DNA of 13,093 bases, taken from positions 1 through 13,093 of the forward strand of contig CATMOC010000044.1 in assembly GCA_950071955.1 (NCBI GenBank), in the 5' to 3' direction. Made by a program: the position numbers and the translations under genes. Positions within the stretch are counted from its first letter, which is position 1. Every line of letters begins with the position of its first letter. Positions 5,984 to 13,093 of this stretch are shown piece after piece. The notes below the pieces were generated by a model. The model saw nothing but the letters and a program-made list of their open reading frames with translations. It was not told where the DNA came from and ran no database searches. Origin of the DNA: an uncultured Mesorhizobium sp. (lineage in GTDB: Bacteria; Pseudomonadota; Alphaproteobacteria; Rhizobiales; Rhizobiaceae).

Positions 5984-7413
5984 GCCATCGTGTGGGAGAC
6001 GAACTTGGTGACGAGGAAGGCATCCATCGCCTCGATGCCGCCCTCGGAGCCGTAGCCGCTGTCCTTGACCCCGCCATAGGGGATCTCGGGGAAGGCGATC
6101 CCGACCGCGTTGATGGACATCATCCCGGTCTCGACGTTCGCCGCGATGCGGCTCGCCAGCTTTGCGGACTTTGTGAAGGCGTAGGCGGCGAGGCCGTAGT
6201 CGAGGCGGTTGGCCTCCTCGATCGCCTCGTCGATGTCGGAGACCGGCCGCATCAGGGCAAGCGGCCCGAACGGCTCCTCGTTCATGACGCGCGCCTCGAG
6301 CGGCACGTCGGTCATCACCGTCGGCTCGAAGAAGTTGCCGACATTGCCGATGCGCTTGCCGCCGGTGCGGATCTTGCCGCCGTGGGAGACCGCGTCCGCG
6401 ATCAGCGCTTCCATGGCTTCCAGCCGGCGCACGTTGGCGAGCGGCCCCATGACCGTGCCTTCCTTCGAACCGTCGCCGACCTTCACCGCCGCGGCCATCT
6501 GCGTGAAGGTCTCCACGAAGGTCTCGTAGATCTCCTCCTCGATCAGGAAGCGGGTCGGCGAGGTGCAGACCTGCCCGACGTTGCGGTATTTGACGCCGAC
6601 CATCAGCTTGGCGACCGGCTCGATGTCGACGTCCTTGGCCCCGATGACCGGTGCGTGGCCGCCGAGTTCCATGGTGATGGGCTTCATGTGGCGGCCCGCC
6701 ATGGCGGCGAGGTGCTTGCCGACCGCGGTGGAGCCCGTGAAGGAAATCTTGCGGATCGTCCGGTGCGGGATCAGGTATTCCGAGATTTCCGAGGGCACGC
6801 CGAAGACCAGCGACAGGACTCCCGTCGGCAGGCCCGCGTCGGCCAGCGCCTGGACAAGAAAAGCGCAGGAGCTCGGCGTTTCCTCCGGTCCCTTCAGGAT
6901 CACCGTGCAGCCCGCGGCGAGCGCCGCGCCCACCTTGCGGGCCGCCTGACCCATGCCGAAGTTCCAAGGCACGAAGCCGGCGACGGGACCAATCGCCTCC
7001 TTGAAGGCGAGCTGGTGTACGCCTTCGGCGCGGGCAGGCACGATGCGTCCGTAGGCGCGCCGCGCCTCCTCTGCAAACCAGTCGAAGGATTCGGCGGTGG
7101 CGTTCACCTCGTAGCGCGCCTCGAAAAGCGTCTTGCCCTGCTGTTCGGTCAGCACCGGCGCGATCTCGTCGATGCGCTCGCGCAGGAGCTCGGCGGCGCG
7201 GCGCAGGACCCGGCCGCGCTCGACCGGCGAGGCGTTCTTCCAGCTCCTGAAGGTGGAGCCGGCGCCTTCGAGTGCGACGTCGAGGTCCGCGGTCTCGGCT
7301 ACCGCCACCGAGCCGGCCGTTTCGCCGGTCGCCGGATTGGTGAGCGGCAGGCTCCGCCCGCAGGACCCTGCGACCCATTTGCCGTCGAGGAAGAGAAGGA
7401 CGTCGGCGGTCAT
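5980..7413 (-). CDS. NAD(P)-dependent aldehyde dehydrogenase, succinate-semialdehyde dehydrogenase-like
   Basis: This is a 477-residue aldehyde dehydrogenase that oxidises an aldehyde to the carboxylic acid in the cytosol. Landmarks in order are VPWNF with N151, ILKGPEETP with K174, FTGSTAVGK (225-233), MELGGHAP with general base E249, GQVCTSPTR with the catalytic C283, NEEPFGPLA, and the C-terminal EIPYGGVKDSGYGSEGG. The length and the PWNFGMGQ, GSTAVGK and PYGGVKDSG pattern place it with succinate-semialdehyde and related oxo-acid semialdehyde dehydrogenases. The ATG at 7413 overlaps the stop of the GMC oxidoreductase as ATGA. This makes it the likely next step after alcohol oxidation by that enzyme. 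The exact aldehyde is unknown. Confidence 0.95.
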   Translation of the reverse strand: MTADVLLFLDGKWVAGSCGRSLPLTNPATGETAGSVAVAETADLDVALEGAGSTFRSWKNASPVERGRVLRRAAELLRERIDEIAPVLTEQQGKTLFEARYEVNATAESFDWFAEEARRAYGRIVPARAEGVHQLAFKEAIGPVAGFVPWNFGMGQAARKVGAALAAGCTVILKGPEETPSSCAFLVQALADAGLPTGVLSLVFGVPSEISEYLIPHRTIRKISFTGSTAVGKHLAAMAGRHMKPITMELGGHAPVIGAKDVDIEPVAKLMVGVKYRNVGQVCTSPTRFLIEEEIYETFVETFTQMAAAVKVGDGSKEGTVMGPLANVRRLEAMEALIADAVSHGGKIRTGGKRIGNVGNFFEPTVMTDVPLEARVMNEEPFGPLALMRPVSDIDEAIEEANRLDYGLAAYAFTKSAKLASRIAANVETGMMSINAVGIAFPEIPYGGVKDSGYGSEGGIEAMDAFLVTKFVSHTMA

Positions 7414-9179
7414 TGCATCGTCTCCTGCTGCAGGCCGGCCGGCGAGACGCTGTTTTCCCACCGGATGAGGTCGGCGATGCGTTCGGCCAGCATGAATGTC
7501 GGTATGTTCGTGTTGGCGCACGGAACCGTTGGCATCAGCGACGCGTCGCCGATGCGCAGCCCCGGTACGCCATGGACGCGGCCGTCGCTCGCGGTGACCG
7601 CGGCCGGATCGTCCGCGCGGCCCATGCGGCACGTTCCCACGCAATGCCACACGCCCACGATCGCCTTGTGCAGATAGGCGTCGAGCGCGGCGTCGTCGGC
7701 GAGCAGTTCGCGTATGTCGTAAGGCGCGATGAACCTGCGGATCAGCGCTCCGCGCGCGAAGCCGGCGAAGTCGAGGACGCGCGCGAACACCGCCGTCTGG
7801 AAGGCATTCCACTGTCCGGGCCGCGAGACCTCCCGCACCCGGTCGGAAAAGATCGTCGGGAAGACTTCGGCGCGGACAGCGTCGAGCGCCGGGTCGAGCG
7901 CCACGCCGGCCACCCGGCGGAAGCCGTCGCGCATCCGCTGCAGGTCGCGCTGGTCCGAGAGCAGCCGGAAATCGACATCCGGCAGCTTGTCCGCCTGGGG
8001 TGACGTGATCGCGACGTATCCCCTGGAATAGGACTTGTTGATCCACAGATAATAGGTGCCCAGCTGCTCGCCGACGTCGTGCCAGGCTGAGCGGGCGAGC
8101 ACGGCCATGTGCATGTCCGTCTCGGGACATCCTTCGAGGCCCGAGGAGAAGCGGTAGTGCACCTGCGTGTGATGCCGGCGCGAATCCGAGTGCCGGTTGC
8201 CCGGCCGGATGAAGCACGAGATTCCGAGCGCAGGATGTTCCTGGAGATTTTCCCCCACGCCTGCGATCTCCCGCACGACCGGGACCCCCGTGCGCGCCAG
8301 CACGTCGGCGGGGCCAAATCCGGAACGCTGAAGAAGAGCCGGCGTATTGATCGCCCCACAGCACACGATTGTCTCGCGCGCCGCGATCCTGACGTTGCCA
8401 TCGGGGCCGGCGATCTCGGCGCCGGTCACGGCGCCGTTCTCCTGCGTCAGCCGGTTGACGCTCCTGCCGGTCACCACGACGAGATTGGGGCGGCGGCGCA
8501 CCTGCGGCGTCAGGTAGCATACAGCCGCCGAGGCGCGTTCGGCACGTTCGTTGATGGTGGTCGTCACGCGCATGACGCCATCTCCCCATTCACCGTTCTG
8601 GTCGTCGACGGCGGGGATGCCCCGGGCCAGCAGCATGTCGCGCGTACCGCGCACGAAACCGCAGAACGTCGCCGGATCGGGCCGGCTGATCGGCACCGGT
8701 CCGTCGCTGCCGTGCAGGTCGCCGGAGGCGTCGAGGTCGCGTTCGAGCTTGCGGAAATAGGGAAGGGTGGACGCCCAGTTCCAACCTTCCGCGCCGAGCG
8801 CTTCCCACTCGTCGTAGTCGGCCGGCGCGCCGCGGTTGCCGAGCATGCCGTTGATCGCCGAGCCGCCCCCCAACACGCGCGCCTGCTCGTATTTTGCCGC
8901 CGGGCGCGGCGCATCGGGAACGGTCGGCACCGCGCCGAACCGCGCCATCAGGCCGTCGAAGAAGAATTCGCGCGTGAAGAAGGCGCGGCTCGGATTGCCC
9001 GAACGGATGTCGGCCGGCTGGCTCTCCTCGGTCAGGTCGGGTCCGGCTTCCACGAGCAGCACCCGCACGCCGGGGTTCTCGGTCAGCCGCGCGGCCAGCA
9101 CGCAGCCCGACGTGCCGCCGCCGACGATCAGGTAGTCCGGCAGACCGCCCTGGACGCGCATGTCGGCCCCGGTGGTCAT
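7410..9179 (-). CDS. GMC-family FAD-dependent alcohol oxidoreductase (complete)
   Basis: This 589-residue flavoprotein belongs to the glucose-methanol-choline family and would oxidise an alcohol to an aldehyde. The N-terminal FAD motif is intact (YLIVGGGTSGCVLAARL, glycines 20, 22 and 25), followed by VLLVEAGPD (40-48). GMC signature 1 is RVLGGGSAINGMLGNRG (101-117), and signature 2 is GAINTPALLQRSGFGP (275-290). The active-site pair appears as H512 (VWHCVGTCRMG) and N558 (CANTNIPTFMLAERIAD). The start at 9179 is chosen because its ATG overlaps the amidohydrolase stop as ATGA; Met7 at 9161 is an alternative. The stop overlaps the ALDH start. It has no signal peptide, so it is probably cytosolic and passes electrons to a quinone or other acceptor. 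It is divergent from the second GMC gene in this window, so the two are not recent duplicates. Confidence 0.93.
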   Translation of the reverse strand: MTTGADMRVQGGLPDYLIVGGGTSGCVLAARLTENPGVRVLLVEAGPDLTEESQPADIRSGNPSRAFFTREFFFDGLMARFGAVPTVPDAPRPAAKYEQARVLGGGSAINGMLGNRGAPADYDEWEALGAEGWNWASTLPYFRKLERDLDASGDLHGSDGPVPISRPDPATFCGFVRGTRDMLLARGIPAVDDQNGEWGDGVMRVTTTINERAERASAAVCYLTPQVRRRPNLVVVTGRSVNRLTQENGAVTGAEIAGPDGNVRIAARETIVCCGAINTPALLQRSGFGPADVLARTGVPVVREIAGVGENLQEHPALGISCFIRPGNRHSDSRRHHTQVHYRFSSGLEGCPETDMHMAVLARSAWHDVGEQLGTYYLWINKSYSRGYVAITSPQADKLPDVDFRLLSDQRDLQRMRDGFRRVAGVALDPALDAVRAEVFPTIFSDRVREVSRPGQWNAFQTAVFARVLDFAGFARGALIRRFIAPYDIRELLADDAALDAYLHKAIVGVWHCVGTCRMGRADDPAAVTASDGRVHGVPGLRIGDASLMPTVPCANTNIPTFMLAERIADLIRWENSVSPAGLQQETMQ

Positions 9180-10075
9180 GCCTGCGCCCCGAAACCGTAG
9201 AGGGAAGCCGGATTGTCCACCAGGATGCGCCGCCGCAGTGTCGCGTCCGGGGTCCATGCCGTGAAGACGTCGAGAAGGTGCCCAACGTCGGGCGACTTGT
9301 CGTACATGCGCACGAAGGGCCAATCCGAGGCCCACATGAGCCTGTCGGGATTCGCCTCGATCAGCGCCTCGTGGAACGGCCGCTGGCTGTCGTAATTCGG
9401 CGCGTCGGTCGAGTTGCGGCACAGCGACAGCTTTATCCAGATCACGCCGTCCTTCAGCAGATCGACCAGCGTCCGGAAATCCGGATCGTCTACACCCTTC
9501 TCGATGTCGATGCCGGCCAGATGGTCGATGACGAAGGGCTGGCCCGCCTCGCGGATAGCCGGCGGCAGCAGGTCGACGAGTGTCGCGCACTTCGCCCAGA
9601 CGTGCGGCACGAAGCCGTGCTCCTTCATGCGCGGAGCCAGCAGCAGGTACTGGTCCAGCCCGATGCTTCCCTTGTAGCGGCCGCCGCCGCGCGGATCGCG
9701 CATCTCGCTGAAGCGCAATCCCTTGATATTCGCCGCGGCCAGCCGCTCGAAATCGGCGTCGTCCGCATCCGCCGAAAGCACACCGACGCCGCGCGTCGTC
9801 TCCGGCCGCTGGCTGAGCGCTTCCAGAAGCGCGGAGTTGTCCGTGCCGTATGGGGCGGGTTGGATCAGCACCGCGCGTGAAAGCCCGGCGCGGTCGAGCA
9901 TCTCCTGATGCACCGGTGGCGGCGCAATTGGCGGCGCATAGCTCGACGGCGCGGGAACCGGATGGCGCGCGAATGGCCCGAAGACGTGGGTGTGGGTGTC
10001 GCAGGCACCGGCCGGCGGCGGCGAGGCCGGTGCTTCCGGCATCCGCGCCGCGACCGGCTCGAGGACGTCGTTCAC
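9176..10075 (-). CDS. Amidohydrolase-2 family protein, LigI (2-pyrone-4,6-dicarboxylate lactonase)-like
   Basis: This 299-residue TIM-barrel hydrolase resembles 2-pyrone-4,6-dicarboxylate lactonase, which opens a lactone ring in aromatic acid breakdown. It shows CDTHTHVFGP (H28, H30), FVIDHLAG (H185) and MWASDWPF (D251). These sit at positions close to the active-site histidines and aspartate of LigI, a member reported to work without a bound metal. The first 24 residues are proline- and alanine-rich and lack a signal peptide. The start is a GTG at 10075 overlapping the preceding stop (GTGA); its stop overlaps the GMC start. Neighbouring genes fit catabolism of a lactone-forming acid. Other amidohydrolase-2 lactonases or decarboxylases, including sugar lactonases, remain possible. 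Confidence 0.87.
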   Translation of the reverse strand: MNDVLEPVAARMPEAPASPPPAGACDTHTHVFGPFARHPVPAPSSYAPPIAPPPVHQEMLDRAGLSRAVLIQPAPYGTDNSALLEALSQRPETTRGVGVLSADADDADFERLAAANIKGLRFSEMRDPRGGGRYKGSIGLDQYLLLAPRMKEHGFVPHVWAKCATLVDLLPPAIREAGQPFVIDHLAGIDIEKGVDDPDFRTLVDLLKDGVIWIKLSLCRNSTDAPNYDSQRPFHEALIEANPDRLMWASDWPFVRMYDKSPDVGHLLDVFTAWTPDATLRRRILVDNPASLYGFGAQA

Positions 10076-10731
10076 GATACGCTCCCGTCGGCCCGGCTCG
10101 TCGAAGCCGGGATCGCCGCCAGGCTGACGGGCAGGCTACCGTCCTCGGGGCAGGGGCCGCCGAGTTCGAGCGGCGATGCGGCCCCGTCGGGCAGCGGGAT
10201 GTGATGCGCGTTGAGCGTCATCGAGACCAGCGTGTAGTAGCCGATCAGCGTGGTCAATTCGACGACGCCGACGGCACCCCAGCGACCCTTGATCTTCTTG
10301 TAGGTCTCCTCTCCCACCTGACCGCTTATCTGCAGCTCGCGGGAAAATTCATAAACCTCGGCATCGGCCTCGTCCTCGAAGTGCGGCGGCTCGCCGACGC
10401 GCAGGCTCTCCATGGCGGAAGCAGGCAGTCCGGCCTTTTCCGCAGCGGCGGCATGCACGTGCCATTCGAGCTGGCTGTTCCAGCGTCGTGCCGTCACCAG
10501 GATCGCCAGTTCAGACAGCCGGGGCGGCAGGCTGGTATCGTAGCGCAGCATCGCGCCGAAGCGTTGCCATGCGTCTGCGAGTTCCGGGCGATGGAGCGCC
10601 GCGCGCAAGGGGCCGATGAGGACTCCACGCGGGCCTGCGACGACTGCATCGACCACGCGCCGCTGCTCGGGCGTCAGCCCTTCTTCGTCGGGGAAGGGAA
10701 TCCGGCCTACCGTCGCACCTTCGCTCATCAT
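10072..10731 (-). CDS. Carboxymuconolactone decarboxylase (CMD)-like protein
   Basis: This is a 219-residue all-helical protein of the CMD/AhpD superfamily. The core carries SELAILVTARRWNSQLEWHVH (about 73-93), with E74, E89 and H93, followed by AAAEKAGLP. This is typical of the CMD-type subfamily found in catabolic operons. It lacks the CxxC redox motif of AhpD, so a peroxidase or disulfide reductase role is unlikely. A second helical region, YYTLVSMTLNAHHIPLP, also fits the family. The frame extends upstream to 10851 inside the GST gene, but homology begins only near PFPDEEGLTPEQR, so ATG 10731 (or 10728) is chosen, 5 bp after the GST stop. No strong Shine-Dalgarno is seen, which suggests coupled translation. 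The actual reaction is unknown; the family also contains members with no proven enzymatic role. Confidence 0.85.
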   Translation of the reverse strand: MMSEGATVGRIPFPDEEGLTPEQRRVVDAVVAGPRGVLIGPLRAALHRPELADAWQRFGAMLRYDTSLPPRLSELAILVTARRWNSQLEWHVHAAAAEKAGLPASAMESLRVGEPPHFEDEADAEVYEFSRELQISGQVGEETYKKIKGRWGAVGVVELTTLIGYYTLVSMTLNAHHIPLPDGAASPLELGGPCPEDGSLPVSLAAIPASTSRADGSVS

Positions 10732-10736
10732 GGATG

Positions 10737-11408
10737 TCACGCGAAGACCAGCGCCGGCCCGGCCGCCCACGGTACGTCGGGCGGACCCTTGCCGTCGTCG
10801 TTGATGGCGGTCGCTTGCACCGACGGACGCGTCTGGATCCCTTCGTACCACCGGGCGAGGTTCGGGTTACCCTCCCGCCAGCGGCTCTCGCCGAAGCGGA
10901 AGTCCATCTGCCCGAGCGTACAGATCAGCGCGATCTGGCCGATGCCGAAGGGCTCGCTCGCAAGCGCGCCGGCTTCCTTGTCGAACATGGCGAAGGCGTG
11001 CCGGACCTTGGTGTCGAAGGCGTCGGTCAGCTTCTTGTACTGCGTCCCTTCGGGACGGATGCGTTCGTTGCGCCACAAGAGAAGCACGTCGGTGAGCCCG
11101 TCCGCAAATGCCTGCCAGCGGAGCTGGCGGAAGCGGGCTTCCGTCTCGGCGGGGAACAGCCGGGGGCCGTCGTGCAGCCCGTCCAGATATTCGCACACAA
11201 CGCGCGAATCCGGCAGCGCCGTGCCGTCGTCCAGCACCAGCGTCGGGATCTTGCCGATCGGGTTGTCGGGCAGGAGGTCCGGGTTCGGCGGACCGGCCAT
11301 CGCGACGACCGTGCGGACGCACTCGACACGGTCCAGAAGACCCGTCTCGTGCAGGACGATCATGACCTTGCGCACGAATGGCGATCGCGGCGACCAGTGC
11401 AGTTTCAT
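10737..11408 (-). CDS. Glutathione S-transferase family protein
   Basis: This 223-residue protein has a thioredoxin-fold N-terminal domain and a helical C-terminal domain. The start KLHWSPRSPFVRKV contains the Ser/Arg segment (S6, S9) used by many bacterial GSTs. NPIGKIPTLVLDDGTALPDSRVVCEYLD (49-76) holds the cis-proline P55 and the D67-S68 pair that bind the glutathione gamma-glutamyl group. The C-terminal domain contains FGIGQIALICTLGQMDFR. It is the first gene of the tight minus-strand run, and GGAGGAG 6 nt before the ATG is a strong ribosome site. In a catabolic operon it may take part in thioether or ether cleavage, isomerisation or detoxification; which of these applies is not visible. 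Confidence 0.9.
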   Translation of the reverse strand: MKLHWSPRSPFVRKVMIVLHETGLLDRVECVRTVVAMAGPPNPDLLPDNPIGKIPTLVLDDGTALPDSRVVCEYLDGLHDGPRLFPAETEARFRQLRWQAFADGLTDVLLLWRNERIRPEGTQYKKLTDAFDTKVRHAFAMFDKEAGALASEPFGIGQIALICTLGQMDFRFGESRWREGNPNLARWYEGIQTRPSVQATAINDDGKGPPDVPWAAGPALVFA

Positions 11409-11414
11409 TCAAGG

Positions 11415-11421
11415 CTCCTCC
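11415..11421 (-). promoter_or_regulatory. Strong Shine-Dalgarno for the GST gene
   Basis: The minus strand reads GGAGGAG ending 6 nt before the ATG at 11408. It supports that start and marks the head of the operon, since most internal junctions rely on overlapping stop and start codons instead. Confidence 0.7.
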
Positions 11422-11435
11422 CTGGGGATGCCTCA

Positions 11436-11464
11436 CTGGTAATTTCAAAAGGTCATAAAGTCAA
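11436..11464 (-). promoter_or_regulatory. Candidate sigma-70-like promoter for the GST-led operon
   Basis: The minus strand has TTGACT (11464-11459), a 17-bp spacer and TACCAG (11441-11436). The -35 hexamer is good but the -10 is poor, so the call is tentative. It lies between the shared GCTATA motif and the GST ribosome site, in the only clearly A+T-rich stretch near the operon head. Confidence 0.28.
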
Positions 11465-11466
11465 AT

Positions 11467-11484
11467 GTTAGAGCTATAGCTTTT
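11467..11484 (-). promoter_or_regulatory. Shared upstream motif AAAnGCTATAnnnCTAAC, copy 2 (before GST)
   Basis: The minus strand reads AAAAGCTATAGCTCTAAC, 58 bp before the GST ATG and about 10 bp past the stop of the preceding GMC gene. It matches 14 of 18 positions of the element before dctP in the same orientation. This copy contains the perfect 10-bp palindrome AGCTATAGCT, which the other copy lacks. Its place directly upstream of the TTGACT hexamer suits an activator site. The role is inferred. Confidence 0.45.
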
Positions 11485-11493
11485 GCGCATTTT

Positions 11494-13093
11494 TCAGGGG
11501 CGGTCCTGGAGGATCATCGCGGCCCCTTTTTCCGCGATCATGATGGTCGGCGAGTTGGTGTTTCCCGACGTGATCGTCGGCATCACCGACGCGTCCACAA
11601 CGCGCAAGGCGCGAACGCCACGCACGCGCAGGCGCTCGTCGAGCACCGCGCGCTCGTCTCCGTCGATCCCCATCCGCGCCGTGCCGACGGGATGGAAGAT
11701 TGTCGTGCCGAGATCGCCGGCCGAGACCAGCATCTCCTCGTCCGACTGGATGTGCGCGCCGGGCTTGTATTCCTCGGGATGATACGGCTCCAAGGCCTTC
11801 TGCGAGACGATCCGGCGCGCCCATTTGAGCGAATCGACCGCCACCCGCTTGTCCTCCTCGGTCGAGAGATAGTTCGGTTGGATGGCGGGAGCGTCCGCCG
11901 CCGCCGGTCCCGAAACGTGGATGGAGCCGCGGCTCGACGGCCGCAGATTGCACACGCTCGCCGTGAAGGCTGCGAAGGGATGGAGCCCCTGGCCCCAATT
12001 GTCGAGCGACAATGGCTGGAAGTGGAATTCGAGGTTGGCCGTCTCATATTCCGGCGAGGAACGCACGAAAGCACCGACCTGCGAGGGCGCCATGGTCAGC
12101 GGTCCGCGGCGCCGGAAGGCGTAGTCGAGGCCCATCAGCCCGCGCCGGAAGAGGTTGGCGTAGACGTCGTTCAGCGTCCGGATGCCGGTGACCTTGTAGA
12201 TCGGCCGGATCTGCAAATGATCCTGCAGATTCTCGCCGACGCCGGGCGAATGCAGCACCGGCTCGATACCATGGCCCTTCAGCCGCTCGGCATCGCCGAT
12301 GCCGGACCGTTCGAGGATGCCGGGCGCGGCCACGGCGCCGGCGGAGAGTACGATCTCGCCCTTCGCCTTCGCCCGGACCAGCCCTCCGTCCTTGCGGTAG
12401 AGGATCGCGACCGCCTTGCCGTCCTCGATCTCGACCTTCTCGACCAACGCCGCGGTCTCGACCCTGAGATTGGCCCGTTTCAGCGCCGGCCGCAGGAAGC
12501 CGCGCGCCGCGCTCCAGCGTCGGCCGCGCTTCTGGTTCACCTGGAAATAGGACGAGCCGGTGTTGTCGCCCGCGTTGAAGTCATCGATCTTGACGATGCC
12601 GGCCTCCTCGGCTGCGTCGCGCACCCGGTCGAGGATGTCCCAGCGCAGCCGCGGATACTCCACGCGCCACTCGCCGCCCTGGCCGTGCAGTTCGTTCGGC
12701 GGCCGCTCGTGATCCTCGTGCTTCATGAACACCGGCAGCACGTCGTCCCAGCCCCAACCGGTCAGCCCCATCTGGCGCCAGCCGTCATAGTCGCGCGCCT
12801 GCCCGCGCATGTAGATCATGGCGTTGATGGCGGAGGAGCCGCCCAGCACCTTGCCGCGCGGATAGGCGAGCTTGCGCCCGTTCAGCCCCGGTTCGGCCTG
12901 CGTCGTGAACAGCCAGTCGGCGCGCGGATTGCCGATGGCGAAGAGATAGCCGACCGGGATGTGGAACCAGATCCAGTTGTCGGCGCCGCCTGCCTCCAGG
13001 ATCGCATCGCGAGCTTTCACCATATAGTTAGCCGACGGCGAGTGCCCGGTCAGCTTCAACGCGAAGTACGCCTTACCCGACGCACTGATCTCG
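11494..13093 (-). CDS. GMC-family FAD-dependent oxidoreductase (choline dehydrogenase-like) with abnormal, incomplete N-terminus
   Basis: From LEAGGADNW (plus coordinates 12999 downward) this is a clear GMC alcohol oxidoreductase. It shows HIPVGYLFAIGNPRADW, signature 1 (YPRGKVLGGSSAINAMIYMRG), signature 2 (GAVAAPGILERSGIGD), and the active-site pair as His in FHPVGTARMG and Asn in SGNTNSPTIMIAEKG. The missing part is the first roughly 30-35 residues of the family, the GxGxxG FAD ADP-binding motif that normally leads into VLLLEAGG. The frame instead runs open to the window edge through SGKAYFALKLTGHSPSANYM, which I do not recognise as GMC. The nearest start candidate is a TTG at 13059. The gene may be a chimera made by deletion or by assembly, or a pseudogene fused to another gene; as seen it should not bind FAD normally. 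It precedes the GST-led run by 85 bp. Confidence 0.8.
   Translation of the reverse strand, partial: EISASGKAYFALKLTGHSPSANYMVKARDAILEAGGADNWIWFHIPVGYLFAIGNPRADWLFTTQAEPGLNGRKLAYPRGKVLGGSSAINAMIYMRGQARDYDGWRQMGLTGWGWDDVLPVFMKHEDHERPPNELHGQGGEWRVEYPRLRWDILDRVRDAAEEAGIVKIDDFNAGDNTGSSYFQVNQKRGRRWSAARGFLRPALKRANLRVETAALVEKVEIEDGKAVAILYRKDGGLVRAKAKGEIVLSAGAVAAPGILERSGIGDAERLKGHGIEPVLHSPGVGENLQDHLQIRPIYKVTGIRTLNDVYANLFRRGLMGLDYAFRRRGPLTMAPSQVGAFVRSSPEYETANLEFHFQPLSLDNWGQGLHPFAAFTASVCNLRPSSRGSIHVSGPAAADAPAIQPNYLSTEEDKRVAVDSLKWARRIVSQKALEPYHPEEYKPGAHIQSDEEMLVSAGDLGTTIFHPVGTARMGIDGDERAVLDERLRVRGVRALRVVDASVMPTITSGNTNSPTIMIAEKGAAMILQDRP

Noticed and set aside
5992..7677. Long plus-strand open frame of 561 codons opposite the aldehyde dehydrogenase
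   Set aside because: It is antisense to an unmistakable ALDH with all catalytic residues; the composition is that of a codon-position shadow.
7410..9590. Longer GMC start at 9590 giving 726 residues
   Set aside because: The extra 137 residues lie in another frame of the amidohydrolase gene. The ATG at 9179 overlapping the preceding stop, just before the FAD motif, is the sensible start.
10072..10851. Longer CMD-like start at 10851
   Set aside because: The added residues are an Arg-rich shadow of the GST C-terminus; ATG 10731 or 10728 fits the gene spacing.
9850..11442. Plus-strand open frame of 530 codons opposite the GST and CMD genes
   Set aside because: It has low-complexity Arg-rich translation and spans several real genes and an intergenic region on the other strand; no motif is seen.
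1..13093. Mobile elements, CRISPR arrays, tRNA or rRNA genes, phage genes
   Set aside because: No transposase-like protein, repeat array, tRNA cloverleaf or rRNA segment was recognised on either strand.

Overview
This is a G+C-rich window (about two-thirds G+C by eye). All convincing genes lie on the minus strand, so transcription runs from high to low coordinates. The dense packing, the gene families and the TRAP uptake system suggest a heterotrophic alphaproteobacterium, perhaps of the Hyphomicrobiales or Rhodobacterales. That placement is an inference from style and protein feel; no rRNA, tRNA or marker gene is present.

Layout in transcription order: (1) 13093-11494, a GMC-type flavin oxidoreductase. 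It keeps its catalytic C-terminus but lacks the N-terminal FAD-binding motif, because an unrelated stretch is joined in frame just upstream of the LEAGG segment. (2) An 85-bp intergenic region with candidate promoter and operator sequences. (3) 11408-1716, a tight run of ten genes: glutathione S-transferase-like protein, carboxymuconolactone-decarboxylase-like protein, LigI-type amidohydrolase/lactonase, a second and complete GMC oxidoreductase, an aldehyde dehydrogenase, the large and small subunits of an aconitase/isopropylmalate-isomerase-like hydro-lyase, a D-2-hydroxyacid dehydrogenase, and the alpha and beta subunits of a class I fumarase/tartrate-dehydratase-like hydro-lyase. Five consecutive junctions in this run are 4-nt stop/start overlaps. 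(4) A 167-bp intergenic region with a 9-bp-stem inverted repeat and a second copy of a motif also found before the GST gene. (5) 1548-538, the periplasmic solute-binding protein of a TRAP transporter. (6) 427-1, the start of the TRAP large permease, cut by the window edge. No DctQ-type small permease lies between these two genes.

Together the genes read as a catabolic operon with its own uptake system: import of an organic acid or related compound, oxidation of an alcohol through an aldehyde to an acid (GMC then ALDH), lactone or ester opening (LigI-like protein), two Fe-S hydro-lyase steps, and redox of a 2-hydroxy/2-oxo acid. I cannot assign the substrate.

The most interesting signal is that both hydro-lyases keep the three Fe-S cysteines of their families while several substrate-contact motifs are changed. 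The aconitase-like large subunit has DEP in place of DSH and lacks the NRNF arginine. Its small subunit has a histidine-rich HHSHPHA loop in place of the GSSREHA loop. The fumarase-like beta subunit has lost the arginine of the TARDxAHK motif. This points to a pathway acting on a non-standard substrate. A shared 18-bp motif, AAAnGCTATAnnnCTAAC, upstream of both the catabolic run and the transporter suggests common control by a regulator encoded outside the window.
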